This document shows, piece after piece, positions 54,933 to 64,000 of a stretch of 64,000 bases of DNA (within the stretch, counting starts at the first letter, position 1; every line of letters starts with the position of its first letter). A program made the position numbers and the translations under genes. Location of the stretch: contig OZ025239.1 in the NCBI GenBank assembly GCA_964019155.1, positions 114,314,020-114,378,019 on the forward strand, in the 5' to 3' direction. Under the pieces are notes generated by a model that was not told the DNA's origin, searched no databases, and saw nothing but the letters and a program-made list of their open reading frames with translations. The DNA is from Osedax fenrisi (lineage: Eukaryota > Annelida > Polychaeta > Sabellida > Siboglinidae).

Positions 54933-57094
54933 CTGTTCAATGTAATCGTTAGCGTTATCATTCACTGCGGCGTATAATGGTTGTACCCTAAGGTAACGAT
55001 TGTTATGGCAACTGAATGCGCAATAGTAGAGTGGTGTAGATAATATCTACTAGATATCAATACAAATTGATGTATCAATGTAAACAATAGCTATAAATAG
55101 CCTTATCTATTTGTCTATGATACAGTTCATTGCGATGTGTAATGATGCAGCGTGGAGAAGTTGTTATTGATAACTGAATATAGTAATGCTATAATACTTG
55201 TAGCATCATCGGTGAGGTGATAGTTTTGTTATAGGATATACTGGGGTAATATGTTAGGAAATTTATCATATAAGTTATAACTTTAGTGAATTAATAGCTA
55301 TCTAGTGAATGTAGGGGGAGCTATAGGTTCTGTAGTGAATGTAGAGGGAGCTAGATGTTAACATATTGTCAATATTAAGAGGTACTACTAGTAAAGAGTG
55401 ACGTTTCATTGGACAGAACAAGAGTACAACGTATAATTTAATTGTTATATTGTCATTATTTTAATTAAAATTAAATAATATCCCTCAATTGTTTTGATTA
55501 CGTTTAATTATAGTTTCGATTCCTGCATCGTCCACACTCCCGAGTGTTTTCCACAGTTGATGATTACATCATCGCCGCGTTCTACTTGTTACCCCTGTAT
55601 AGGATGTAACACAAGATGATAACCTCGTAATGAGGCACTAGAATGTTCTATTGGTGGTAACAGTATAGATGTATTGTCAACAACCCCCACTATATATGTT
55701 CCCTCTCAGTGTATTCCAGTGTGATAAGGCATCGTGATGAGGGTGTATTTACATGTACTTTATATACGCGTATGCACTGTATATATGTATGTGAATTCAT
55801 ATACACTTTATATATGTATGTGTATTCATATACACTGTATATATGTCAATGTATACATATAAAGTATATGCGTATGTGTATTGATACGTACGAGAGTACG
55901 GGTATTAACGTCATTAGCGTAAAGAGACAACACAAACCTGACGGTATCTTTAAAGTATTGCACTTGTTTATCTATGTTCTTATGATCCATGGTGTCCATG
56001 ACGGCTTCCTGTTTGTGATGTAATAGTACGATGTAATAGTGTTATGTAATAGATATTAAATAGTAGCTATAATGACGTTACGACGTAATACTATAGAATG
56101 TTTGCAACGTTAGATATTTACTAAAAGAGCAAAGAACATGTAGATGTCATTATACATATAGTTGAGATAAATAACAAAGTTATACGCATGTATAAATATA
56201 TTATAGGGCGTATACACTATGATAGAAAGGGATATTTTAAAATTGTATTCAGTTCAATAATTATTGAATACGTTATAATTTACTACACATTTTAAGGATG
56301 GAAAAATTTCGCGTAATTAAATCAAAAATATAGATAATATACTTGTTTTTAAAAGTTTTTTAATATATTTACTTTTCCTTATTTAAAAAAATGAAAATTC
56401 TGAAGTAATAACTTATCCGAAATTCTGAAGAATCACAAATTTGTGTTAAATCATCATACAGTTCCGTATTAGAATTCATATAATTCAGCAATAACTGCAT
56501 TCGTGAAATATATAATATAATGTATAAAAACAAAATGCATTCATGTTAAATATTTATTTGGTAAATAAGTATGTAATATTTATTATATATATATATATAT
56601 TAATTTAAAACAAATAAAAATACAATATATGTCGAGTGTTAAATATATATTATATAAGGTCATATTTATTTAGTTAAATACGATATAATAGTTGTTTGTA
56701 CTAGATTAATAGTATTGACATAAGTATTATTAGCTAGTATAATACATTATTAGTATGTGAATCTCATGAGGTACTCTAGTCTATATTAACATAATTATTA
56801 TTTATATTGATCATAACAGTTCCACGTAATTCATAGTTATGCACATTACACCTCTTGTCATTTGTATGCTTAATATTTCCTGGAAAAGATGAAATCACTC
56901 CATCAAAATAATAAATAACTTATAGTATATATTATATACATGAATATATATTATGAATTATATACATGTATATAATTCATGTGTTAAAAAAAGAAAAGAT
57001 GTTTATCATTCCATCAAAATAATAAATAATTTATAATATATGAATTACATATATGTGTTTATAATATATATATGTATAATATACATTGTATATT

Positions 57095-57141
<47 letters not shown>

Positions 57142-58651
57142 CTTTTATATATGACTTCCTAAATATTATATATATATATATATATAATTAGCAATAAGTA
57201 CATATCATGGAGGTATACAAATAGGTGCAAGTTGTAACCTAACTAACAAATTTCTACTGCATTAATTACAGCATTTATTACTAAAGGTTAATAATTAAAA
57301 TATTGTATTAAAAAGGTATATATAAAAAAATATTATTACCAGTATTACATTTAGATAGATTTGATTCAATTATATGTACATTCATTATTAAGTAACCAAA
57401 ATAAATTCCACTAGATATAAAAAATTAAATTAATTATTTCAAAATATCTATAATATTTATTATTTGTGATTTATTCATTTGATATCATAATATCTTAAAA
57501 ATATAATTTTATAAATTAAAGATTATAAATTTAATTTTTTTAATTTTTAAATAAAATAACAATGATTATAATGCATATAGTAATTCCTTATTTTCGAACA
57601 AGTATGGCAGCAAATTAGAAAAATTTCAATTCACTTTATAAGCGGAAAGTTTCCGGAAATATATTAAGAAATATTAAAACATAAACAGCGTTCACATTGC
57701 AGCAATACCTCACAGAGTATGTTGTCTTAGTATAGCTTAGCACATGACCAAATGAAATAGAGAGAGAGAGATATCATTTAATAACTACTATATAGTAAAC
57801 ATACAATAGTTTGGTTAGAGTCGACTGATTAATTAACCTTGATATAAATCTTCAAATCAGAGATATTAATCAGCATGCCGTTCTGTTTGTGTATCTGAAA
57901 GTTGTATACATTATCTGTAAGCAATACTAAATTAGGGGCACTAATCAGGTACATACGAATCTCTTTAATTTCACTAGAAACACGTCTCTACTAACTAGTA
58001 TCGTGTATCATATCTCTACTTACCATTAGGTTAACATATACCTTCACACACACACATAGGACGATATACACCTTCATGCGATAATAACCTTTCCCTTGCA
58101 TGTTACTTCAACTGTTTTAAGATAAATACAATTATTAGTACAAAACAATATATAGTAGTATACGAGAACGTATAGATTAGGGAGTACGTTTTAAAGTTGC
58201 TATATTAATGATTCGTTGGCTATTCTTTAGAAATTAATGTAAATATGGTTAATATTTATTATAATTACGATACAATTTATTAAATGTATTGCAAAGCAAG
58301 ATTTTACTCATTTTTTAATACAAAGACTACCTACATATACACATCGGATTATTACAAAAGTATTATTATTATTATGATTATTGTACTATCACCAAACTAC
58401 GACTGAGAAACAAAAATAATCAGAATTATACATATATATATAATCTGAGAACAGGCTGTAAGTATTCGACATGATAACCACGCATGCATGCGTCGATATC
58501 GTCCGACCTAGATAACTCAACGTTTCATTGGTCGCCGACAACAACAAGGTCTACAGTTAGCTACCGCTCACCCGTGTAGTTGTGACCGTGGCAGTGTATG
58601 TTGTTGCACTTGCCGTACAGCGCTGTATTCTCTTCATCAGACAGTGATGGA
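54794..58651 (-). CDS. PTS: 6-pyruvoyl-tetrahydropterin synthase (exons 2-6; exon 1 not found)
   Basis: Converts 7,8-dihydroneopterin triphosphate to 6-pyruvoyl-tetrahydropterin in tetrahydrobiopterin synthesis (zinc enzyme, cytosol). Minus-strand exons in order: 58651-58572, 58046-58024, 57894-57838, 56008-55938, 54932-54794. Visible: SDEENTALYGKCNN with the catalytic Cys; CHGHNY with two zinc-binding His; NGMLINISDLK; MDHKNID with the catalytic-relay Asp-His; STAENISIFIWD; and YETDKNVAIY with the substrate-binding Glu. Exon lengths of 80, 23, 57 and 71 nt equal, as I recall, those of human PTS exons 2-5, in the same phases. Exon 1, carrying the ASHR zinc His, was not located; it may lie beyond 64000 or be diverged. 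The gene converges on TARS1. Confidence 0.92.
55740..55890 (+). repeat. Tandem repeat of about 30 bp in PTS intron 5
   Basis: ATATACACTTTATATATGTA then TGTGTATTC, about four imperfect units, with inverted copies toward the right (ATACATATAAAGTATATGCG). Confidence 0.75.
55938..56008 (-). CDS. PTS: PTS exon 5
   Basis: EAVMDTMDHKNIDKQVQYFK then DTV and a split Ser codon. The DH of MDHKN is part of the catalytic relay. Acceptor CACAAACAG; donor CAG|GTTTGT. The plus-strand 104-codon frame over this region is a shadow. Confidence 0.95.
56009..57837. other. PTS intron 4
   Basis: AT-rich, with a direct duplication near 56880-57060 (shared CCATCAAAATAATAAATAA) and a long (TA)n tract at about 57100-57139. 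No gene recognised. Confidence 0.5.
57838..57894 (-). CDS. PTS: PTS exon 4
   Basis: IHKQNGMLINISDLKIYIK, 57 nt, phase 0 to phase 0. Acceptor CTTTCAG; donor AAG|GTTAAT. GMLINISDLK matches the GMVMNLADLK core of the family. Confidence 0.93.
58024..58046 (-). CDS. PTS: PTS exon 3, 23-nt micro-exon (non-AG acceptor)
   Basis: Encodes VKVYVNLM when joined to exon 2 in phase 1. Donor ATG|GTAAGT is excellent. The preceding dinucleotide is TG, within a (TG)n run, not AG. With this boundary exactly 14 residues separate HGHNY from GM, as in the human enzyme, and the length matches the 23-nt human exon. An AG at 58089-58090 would give an in-frame exon 58024-58088 with 14 extra residues, but its pyrimidine tract is poor. 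Confidence 0.6.
58572..58651 (-). CDS. PTS: PTS exon 2
   Basis: PSLSDEENTALYGKCNNIHC then HGHNYT. Enters in phase 2 and leaves in phase 1. Acceptor CCCATAG; donor ACGG|GTGAGC. The Cys of GKCNN is the active-site nucleophile position. Confidence 0.93.
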
Positions 58652-58899
58652 CTATGGGTAATTTGTAGTGTTTGTTAGGGTAATGTGTAGGGTGTATTAG
58701 AATAATTTGTAGGGTAATGTAGGGTGTATTCGTATAGTGTACTAATATAGTTGTCCAACTCAAATATATCTTGTAATTTATTATATATATATAAATATAT
58801 ATTTAATAATTGCACATATAAGTTATATATATATATGATATAACCAAGATATAAATAAATATAATTAATATAAATATTAGGATAATCTTAAACATTATA

Positions 58900-58941
<42 letters not shown>

Positions 58942-58978
58942 ATAATAATATTTATTTATTGAATCACACATATAATAA

Positions 58979-59222
58979 TATCGGATACAAATGGACCCCT
59001 CAAGAAGTCATAGACTTGTACATGTTATAAATAACTGTGAGGAGCCCCGGACAATACAAAACAAATAGTAACATTTTTTTTTCTTGTGTTTTGATTTATC
59101 GTTTATTAAATTCTTGATAAACACAAGAGAAAAACAAGAACTATCTGGAGTCGAACCCGGGACCTCTGGCTTATAAGCTAGTATACTAGCTTTTGGTTGT
59201 CCCACTGAGCCATCGACCCCAT
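58979..59222 (-). mobile_element. tRNA-derived SINE, near full length
   Basis: On the minus strand the head (59222-59141) is tRNA-like. GGGGTCGATGGCTCAGTGGG resembles box A, and GGTCCCGGGTTCGACTCC is a clear box B with T arm. The anticodon arm (CTAGC TTATAA GCCAG) has a mismatch and a 6-base loop, and the 3' acceptor strand is absent, so it is not a working tRNA gene. The body follows (TTCTTGTTTTTCTCTTGTGT ... GGACAATACAA type words). The end is a run of ATT/TAT units at about 58938-58950. Shorter copies are at 2885-3011 and 13206-13332. Confidence 0.8.
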
Positions 59223-59471
59223 ATATATATATATATAGAAATACATATATTAATAAATGTAGAAAATTCAAAAGGTTCAACATATAAATATATACAAAGG
59301 AAAGAAATATAATATTAATTAGTTTCATTTATGAGAATGAAGTATAATAATAATAATAATAATAATGTATTAGATGACATTTTTGTTTTCTCTTTTGTTA
59401 TTATATGTGTTCCTCTTAAAGGGTCTCCAAATAATTGAATATTTGAGATTTTTGTCACTCATTAATGATAA

Positions 59472-59553
59472 TTTATTATTATTATTATCATCAGATTTAG
59501 GCTTTACAACATGGTTCTGTAGAAGCTAAAGCTTATCGAGACAATTACCCTTA
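59472..59553 (-). repeat. Non-LTR retroelement tail family 1
   Basis: TTATTATTATTATCATCAGA then TTTAGGC and AAGCTTATCGAGACAATTAC. The most diverged of the four copies. Confidence 0.55.
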
Positions 59554-59559
59554 ATTTTA

Positions 59560-60520
59560 AAGTAAGTCCAAATAAACTATATACATAAAAGATAATAAAA
59601 CATTATTTGACTTCCTGTTTACATAGATAAAATACAATGAATAAAATAGAAAATAATATAAATTGTTTGAACTTGCCATAAAATTAGAAATCATCATTTA
59701 ATTATTTATAAATAAATAATAAGTACAATATAAATGAATGAACTAAATACAAATATAGATAAATAGTTTAAATGAAATAAAACAGAACAAAGTATATCCA
59801 GATAGATCATAAAAAACTTTTAATAAAATATTGTTTTTTTTAATTTTAAATTATATATCAACAAATAAGTTTTTGTATTCTGTACAAATAAATAAATAAC
59901 AATTTATAATGTAAGAGGGGCATTTTGTTAAAACTAAAGTTAATATTTATTATTAATTTGTATATTAATAATAATTAAATATGAGAGTTAAAGGAATATA
60001 TACCGTACATATAAGCATCAATTATTATATGTTTATTTGGATTACAGATAAGATAAGATAAGATAAATTTTATTATTGTAATCATTATAAAAGAAAAACA
60101 ATAAATGGACAAATAAAATAGTCAGAAGACTTTCGAGGTATTTGGCCTTAATAATGCCATATGCATAATATATTATATAACAATTGTATTTTTTAAAGAT
60201 ATTTAAAAAATTTTTTTATAATAATATTAGCCATCACATCGAACAAGTGATCACTATAAGTAACAGTGGTAGTATAAGAGAAATAATCATCTATATATAA
60301 CTGATACTGATAAACAATGATGCACGACTGGGGCCATATATTGGGGTTCTATAAGCTGATAAATAATGATAATGGAATAGTCCATTATTATATAATAGGA
60401 ATGTGCAATATCATAAATATAATAATAAGTATTACATTATTTGTTTGTTAAGAATCCAATATATTTAAAGTAGAACTAGCTAGTTCTATAGAATATTTTG
60501 ATTTTTCAATAATATACAAA
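59560..60520. other. AT-rich spacer, no gene recognised
   Basis: A (AGATA)n run lies near 60047-60063. Traces of retroelement tail occur, but no coding signal. Confidence 0.4.
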
Positions 60521-60559
60521 CTATGTATTTTGTTCCATAATTTTCATTTATTTTTACGA

Positions 60560-60740
60560 TATTCTTTATTTCAATGTTCGTTTATTTTTGTGGGTATAAT
60601 TGTAAAACTTTTTAAATTCTTTATTTTTAATTTCACATTATTATTTATTTCAATAACGTATGTTATCGTTATCAAATATTTATATTTTATATATCGACTA
60701 TATAATTATTAAAATAAAAAATCAATCAATAATAATAATA
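60560..60740 (+). repeat. Retroelement tail family 2, rightmost copy
   Basis: TTCAATAACGTATGTTATCG then CGACTATATAATTATTAAAA, ending ATCAATCAATAATAATAATA. Same orientation as 38920-39050. The frame at 60530-60712 is a chance ORF in it. Confidence 0.55.
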
Positions 60741-61399
60741 ATTATAAGTAAAAATATATTATTAAAATGTATATGATATATAGATACTCCATCAGCAGGT
60801 CACACATTACATAATAAATATTACGTTCCGCATATGGGAATATATATTCGGTACCTGGTCAATATTTTCGCACTTTTTTTTAATACGTTACTCTTTGAAC
60901 GTCCGCAAAATCGTTTGTTCGAATTAGTGATTTGATAAACACGTATCTATATATATATATATATTCGGCATAGTTACACATATGTCTATAGATATCATGA
61001 TTACGAGAATATGAGTCATAAATAGCGCGCACTTTGTATAATAGTTTGATATATAATATTAGAGTATGATATAATATTATTTTAATAATCATATAATATA
61101 TATATATATATTAAAATGATAATATTTATAAATATATTCCAATAGTAACTAAATATAAAATATGTCTTAATACTATATTATATTAACCATAACTATATAA
61201 TACATTTTTAGAATTAAAATTAATTTTGTTCTGAAATAAAATTGCCGTTATTCAGCATAAACCTCCAAAATCTATACCTTACTATTTATTCACTAATTGG
61301 AATACATCATTTTTCTGAAGTTTAGTCACTAAACGGTTTAGGGCGTAGCTTATTTAAAAAATTTCTAAGCCTTTAACCATACGTTATGGTCCATAACCA

Positions 61400-61753
61400 A
61401 TATAATCATTATATAATAATGAATACATAATCATGATGATAATGAATCATTATGTAACCCATTATTATAATCATTAATGATTATCATAATCAGCCTAGAT
61501 AATCAGTTTAGATTTAATCTAAGATTATCATGATGATTATGATAATCACTGATTAAATCAGTATGCTACTGAGTCATTAACTGAGTATCGTTATTATAAT
61601 TATTATATTATTATAATTATTTTATGATAATAATTATGATTATGATTATGATAATGATAATAATTATGTATAAAGTTTATAATAAACCAATGTATTTATT
61701 TATAATTATAAATATTATAATAATTATAATAATAGTATATCATATATCATATA

Positions 61754-61785
<32 letters not shown>

Positions 61786-61880
61786 CATTATATTATATAA
61801 TTAAATATATTATATTATATAATTATTATCATTATCATAATGATAATAATAATGATTATGATAATCATAATAATTATCAT
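61400..61880. repeat. Dense AT palindromes (ATAATCATTATGAT words) with (TA)n
   Basis: ATGATTATCATAATCA and its complements recur on both strands over about 480 bp, with a (TA)n core at about 61760-61783. Likely to form secondary structure; no coding. Confidence 0.7.
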
Positions 61881-62139
61881 AATTAAATTAGAATATAAAT
61901 TTATAATAAATAAAAATTACCAATGCAAACGATGACAGGCACTAAATTTTTCAATTCGAGTTATATATACAATGGGAGTTTTTGATGTATTTGTTATAGT
62001 AGACATGATTTTATATAACTATGTAATACAGCTGTAATTATTAAAATAATGCATTATAAATGAATACAAGTTTTTATCGATTTTTAAATAATATATTGAA
62101 CTATGACATGTCAAACACCTACTGAGTGAAAATGTGGAT

Positions 62140-62360
62140 AGCTAGTAATCTCGGATGGTACCGGTAAACTCGGACAATTTTTGAAGTAAACTATGACCAC
62201 TTTTAAAGAAAACTAGGTCCACTTTTATGCTTTAACCCATATTAGAAGTATACTATATATATTTATTTTAAACTAGTCCGAATCTTCTTCAAAATTGGTC
62301 CAATTTTTACTTCAAAAGTGGTCCGAGTTTACCTGGTCCGAACTTTCGGGTATTCATCTC
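62140..62360. mobile_element. Inverted-repeat element with GGTCCGAGTTTACC arms
   Basis: The left block GGTAAACTCGGACAATTTTT GAAGTAAACT is mirrored by ACTTCAAAAGTGGTCCGAGT TTACCTGG. Internal GGTCCACTTT and AATTGGTCCAATTTT words fit a foldback or MITE structure. Ends not exactly placed. Confidence 0.55.
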
Positions 62361-62639
62361 GGTGTCCGATAATAACGGACGCCATCGGATGCCGTCGGAC
62401 GGGTTAAGAATGTAAATATATATATATATATATATGTATTGATATTTTAGAATTATATGGTTTAATTGGTTAGTTTTGTTCTGCTTTATTTTTGTAGCTG
62501 CATTACAGTAATGATAATGATAATCATTATGATTACATCCCAAAGTTAGTCTATAAAAACTCAACTTCAAGTTGAACTTGTCTTTTTTCGCGATTATTTA
62601 CATTAGCAACCCGTCGGACGGGTCCGTTATGATCGTATA

Positions 62640-62760
62640 CCATTCATATCGGATAAGGTGATGTCGGACTATGTAATATCAAGACCACCTATATTATATA
62701 TAGGTCCTATAACTTCGGTTGTAGCTACCCCTAGGGGGTCTTGGTAATATCGGACAACTT
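62640..62760. repeat. Short inverted repeat around AAGACCACC/GGTCTTGG
   Basis: AATATCAAGACCACCTATAT and GGGGTCTTGGTAATATCGGA face each other. Two further hairpin words (CCCGTCGGACGGG near 62611; TATATTATATATAGG) lie near. It resembles a small non-autonomous transposon. Confidence 0.45.
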
Positions 62761-62814
62761 ATTAAATGTAGTTTATTTTATAAGTATATACGGGTACCAG
62801 TATACTGACATATA

Positions 62815-64000
62815 CTGTATGTATACCTACATCGATGTCGACCTACATATATTCTATTACACTCGGGCTACTGTGTAAGTTTAAAAGCATGCACTACGAG
62901 CGGAAGGGTTTTTAATTAACCGAGAAGCGGAGATACACAATTAGTTATTGACATTAAACAATATATCATAATAATATGTGTATTAATGTTATTATAATTA
63001 TAATAATTATCAAGAAACTAATATTCTAGTAAACTTATTATTAAACTTTACAAAATCATATGAATATACATATTTATTGGATTTGAATTGATACATTATT
63101 TATAGAGTTCAATTTTTAATATAAAACATTTATATATAGACGCAAATTACACATAAATATTTAACTAAATATAATTACATTTGATAAATTTAACATTATA
63201 TATATACAGTCAACTCTCGGTAAGTCGGACTACGGATAAGTCGGACACATTTCGTTGGTTTGGTTGGATTTGTATCTAGTTCCATGTTAAATTAATCGGT
63301 TTCGATTTTCTATAAGTCGGACACATATTAATGTCATTTTTATGATTGTTATACTGGATAAGTCGGACTTTTTATAAATTGTAAGAAATTTTTACTTTAT
63401 ATAATTAATATTATAATTTTAGTAAGTAATATAATTGAATACAACATTTTATGTTGCTGATTGTTGCATAATTCCATATTTCGGTAACCATTTAACTCGC
63501 GCTGCGCATTTCATGTCTTATTTGCATGATATTCTTAATCTCGGATAAGTCGGATATCTCGCTAAGTCGGACATTTTTCCCGGTCCCTTGCAAGTCCGAC
63601 TTATCGGGAATTGACTGTATATTACATATTATTAATGTATACATTATTGATTAATTAATAAAATATGATATATGTAAGATACACTGCTAATTAATGATAT
63701 TGTTTTAATATATATTACGATGACAATTTATAATGGTTCTAAATAACTGACGCATACTTGGTCAATGTAAATATATTATTAATTAAACAATACAGGTAAG
63801 TCACAAGTTTTTGTTATTAAATATTTATAATATTATTTAATGTATTTATATTATATAACTATATTACTTAATATATTGAATTTTACAATATCACAAAATA
63901 TAATTTTATTTAAAAAAAAATTAATTTTAAATCTGTATAATATTTTTCGTGGAATAAGTAAGCAATAACAATTTAGTTTCTGTTGTAATAATAAATAATT
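62815..64000 (-). repeat. 1.2 kb dispersed repeat, right copy (runs off window)
   Basis: Reverse complement of 18750-19955 with a few percent differences by eye. It begins at ACCTACATCGATGTCGACCT (about 62824) and is still matching at the last base, so its far end is outside. The 43 kb between the inverted copies contains both conserved genes. Confidence 0.87.
63207..63617. mobile_element. pogo/Tigger-like MITE, right copy
   Basis: CAGTCAACTCTCGGTAAGTC ... GACTTATCGGGAATTGACTG, with TA on both sides (63205-63206 and 63618-63619). Nested at the same internal position as in the left copy. Confidence 0.83.

Noticed and set aside
55709..56023. 104-codon plus-strand protein
   Set aside because: It covers PTS exon 5 in antisense and a tandem repeat; the minus-strand exon is clearly the real coding sequence.
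59141..59222. Functional tRNA gene
   Set aside because: The T arm is good, but the anticodon arm is mismatched with a 6-base loop and there is no pairing acceptor strand; it is the head of a SINE.
62307..62570. 87-codon minus-strand ORF
   Set aside because: Built from an inverted-repeat element and a TA microsatellite; no domain.
58652..64000. PTS exon 1 (expected ...FSASHRL... ending in phase 2)
   Set aside because: I scanned the minus strand for an ASHR-like exon with a proper donor and found none I could defend, so the gene is left 5'-incomplete.

Overview
The window is nuclear DNA of an animal, most likely an invertebrate. The evidence is two spliced, conserved eukaryotic genes with GC-richer exons set in very AT-rich introns and intergenic DNA, metazoan-type non-LTR retrotransposons, a tRNA-derived SINE, and many non-autonomous DNA transposons with terminal inverted repeats (TIRs). 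I cannot name the species from sequence alone.

Layout. 1-18.2 kb is a nearly perfect tandem duplication with a unit of about 10.3 kb. The unit holds a long foldback element, decayed LINE reverse transcriptase pieces, a MITE with G/C-rich TIRs, and a CR1/L2-like LINE fragment next to a TAC microsatellite. The duplication junction falls inside that LINE. 18.7-24.3 kb is mobile-element and satellite DNA: a 1.2 kb repeat with a nested pogo/Tigger-like MITE, small MITEs, a THAP-domain exon, and a 40/48-bp minisatellite next to a 108-codon ORF. 25.2-26.5 kb holds a small two-exon gene for a secreted peptide with a symmetric six-cysteine pattern, with a TATA box and E-box upstream. 27.7-28.9 kb is a hAT-type element with an 8-bp target duplication.

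30,523-49,917 (+) is a complete cytosolic threonyl-tRNA synthetase gene. I reconstructed 18 exons whose phases all agree, giving 719 codons. Its introns hold a 17-bp satellite, a second hAT-type element, microsatellites and retroelement tails. 54,794-58,651 (-) is a 6-pyruvoyl-tetrahydropterin synthase gene (exons 2-6; exon 1 not found), tail-to-tail with the synthetase gene. 58.9-64 kb is repeat DNA: a SINE, a LINE tail, hairpins, and an inverted second copy of the 18.75-19.95 kb repeat that runs off the window end.

The two conserved genes are housekeeping or metabolic (tRNA charging; tetrahydrobiopterin synthesis) and have no evident functional link. The most interesting items are the symmetric-cysteine secreted peptide, the 23-nt PTS micro-exon that appears to need a TG 3' splice site, a possible GC 5' splice site in the synthetase gene, the split THAP locus, and the very recent tandem duplication.
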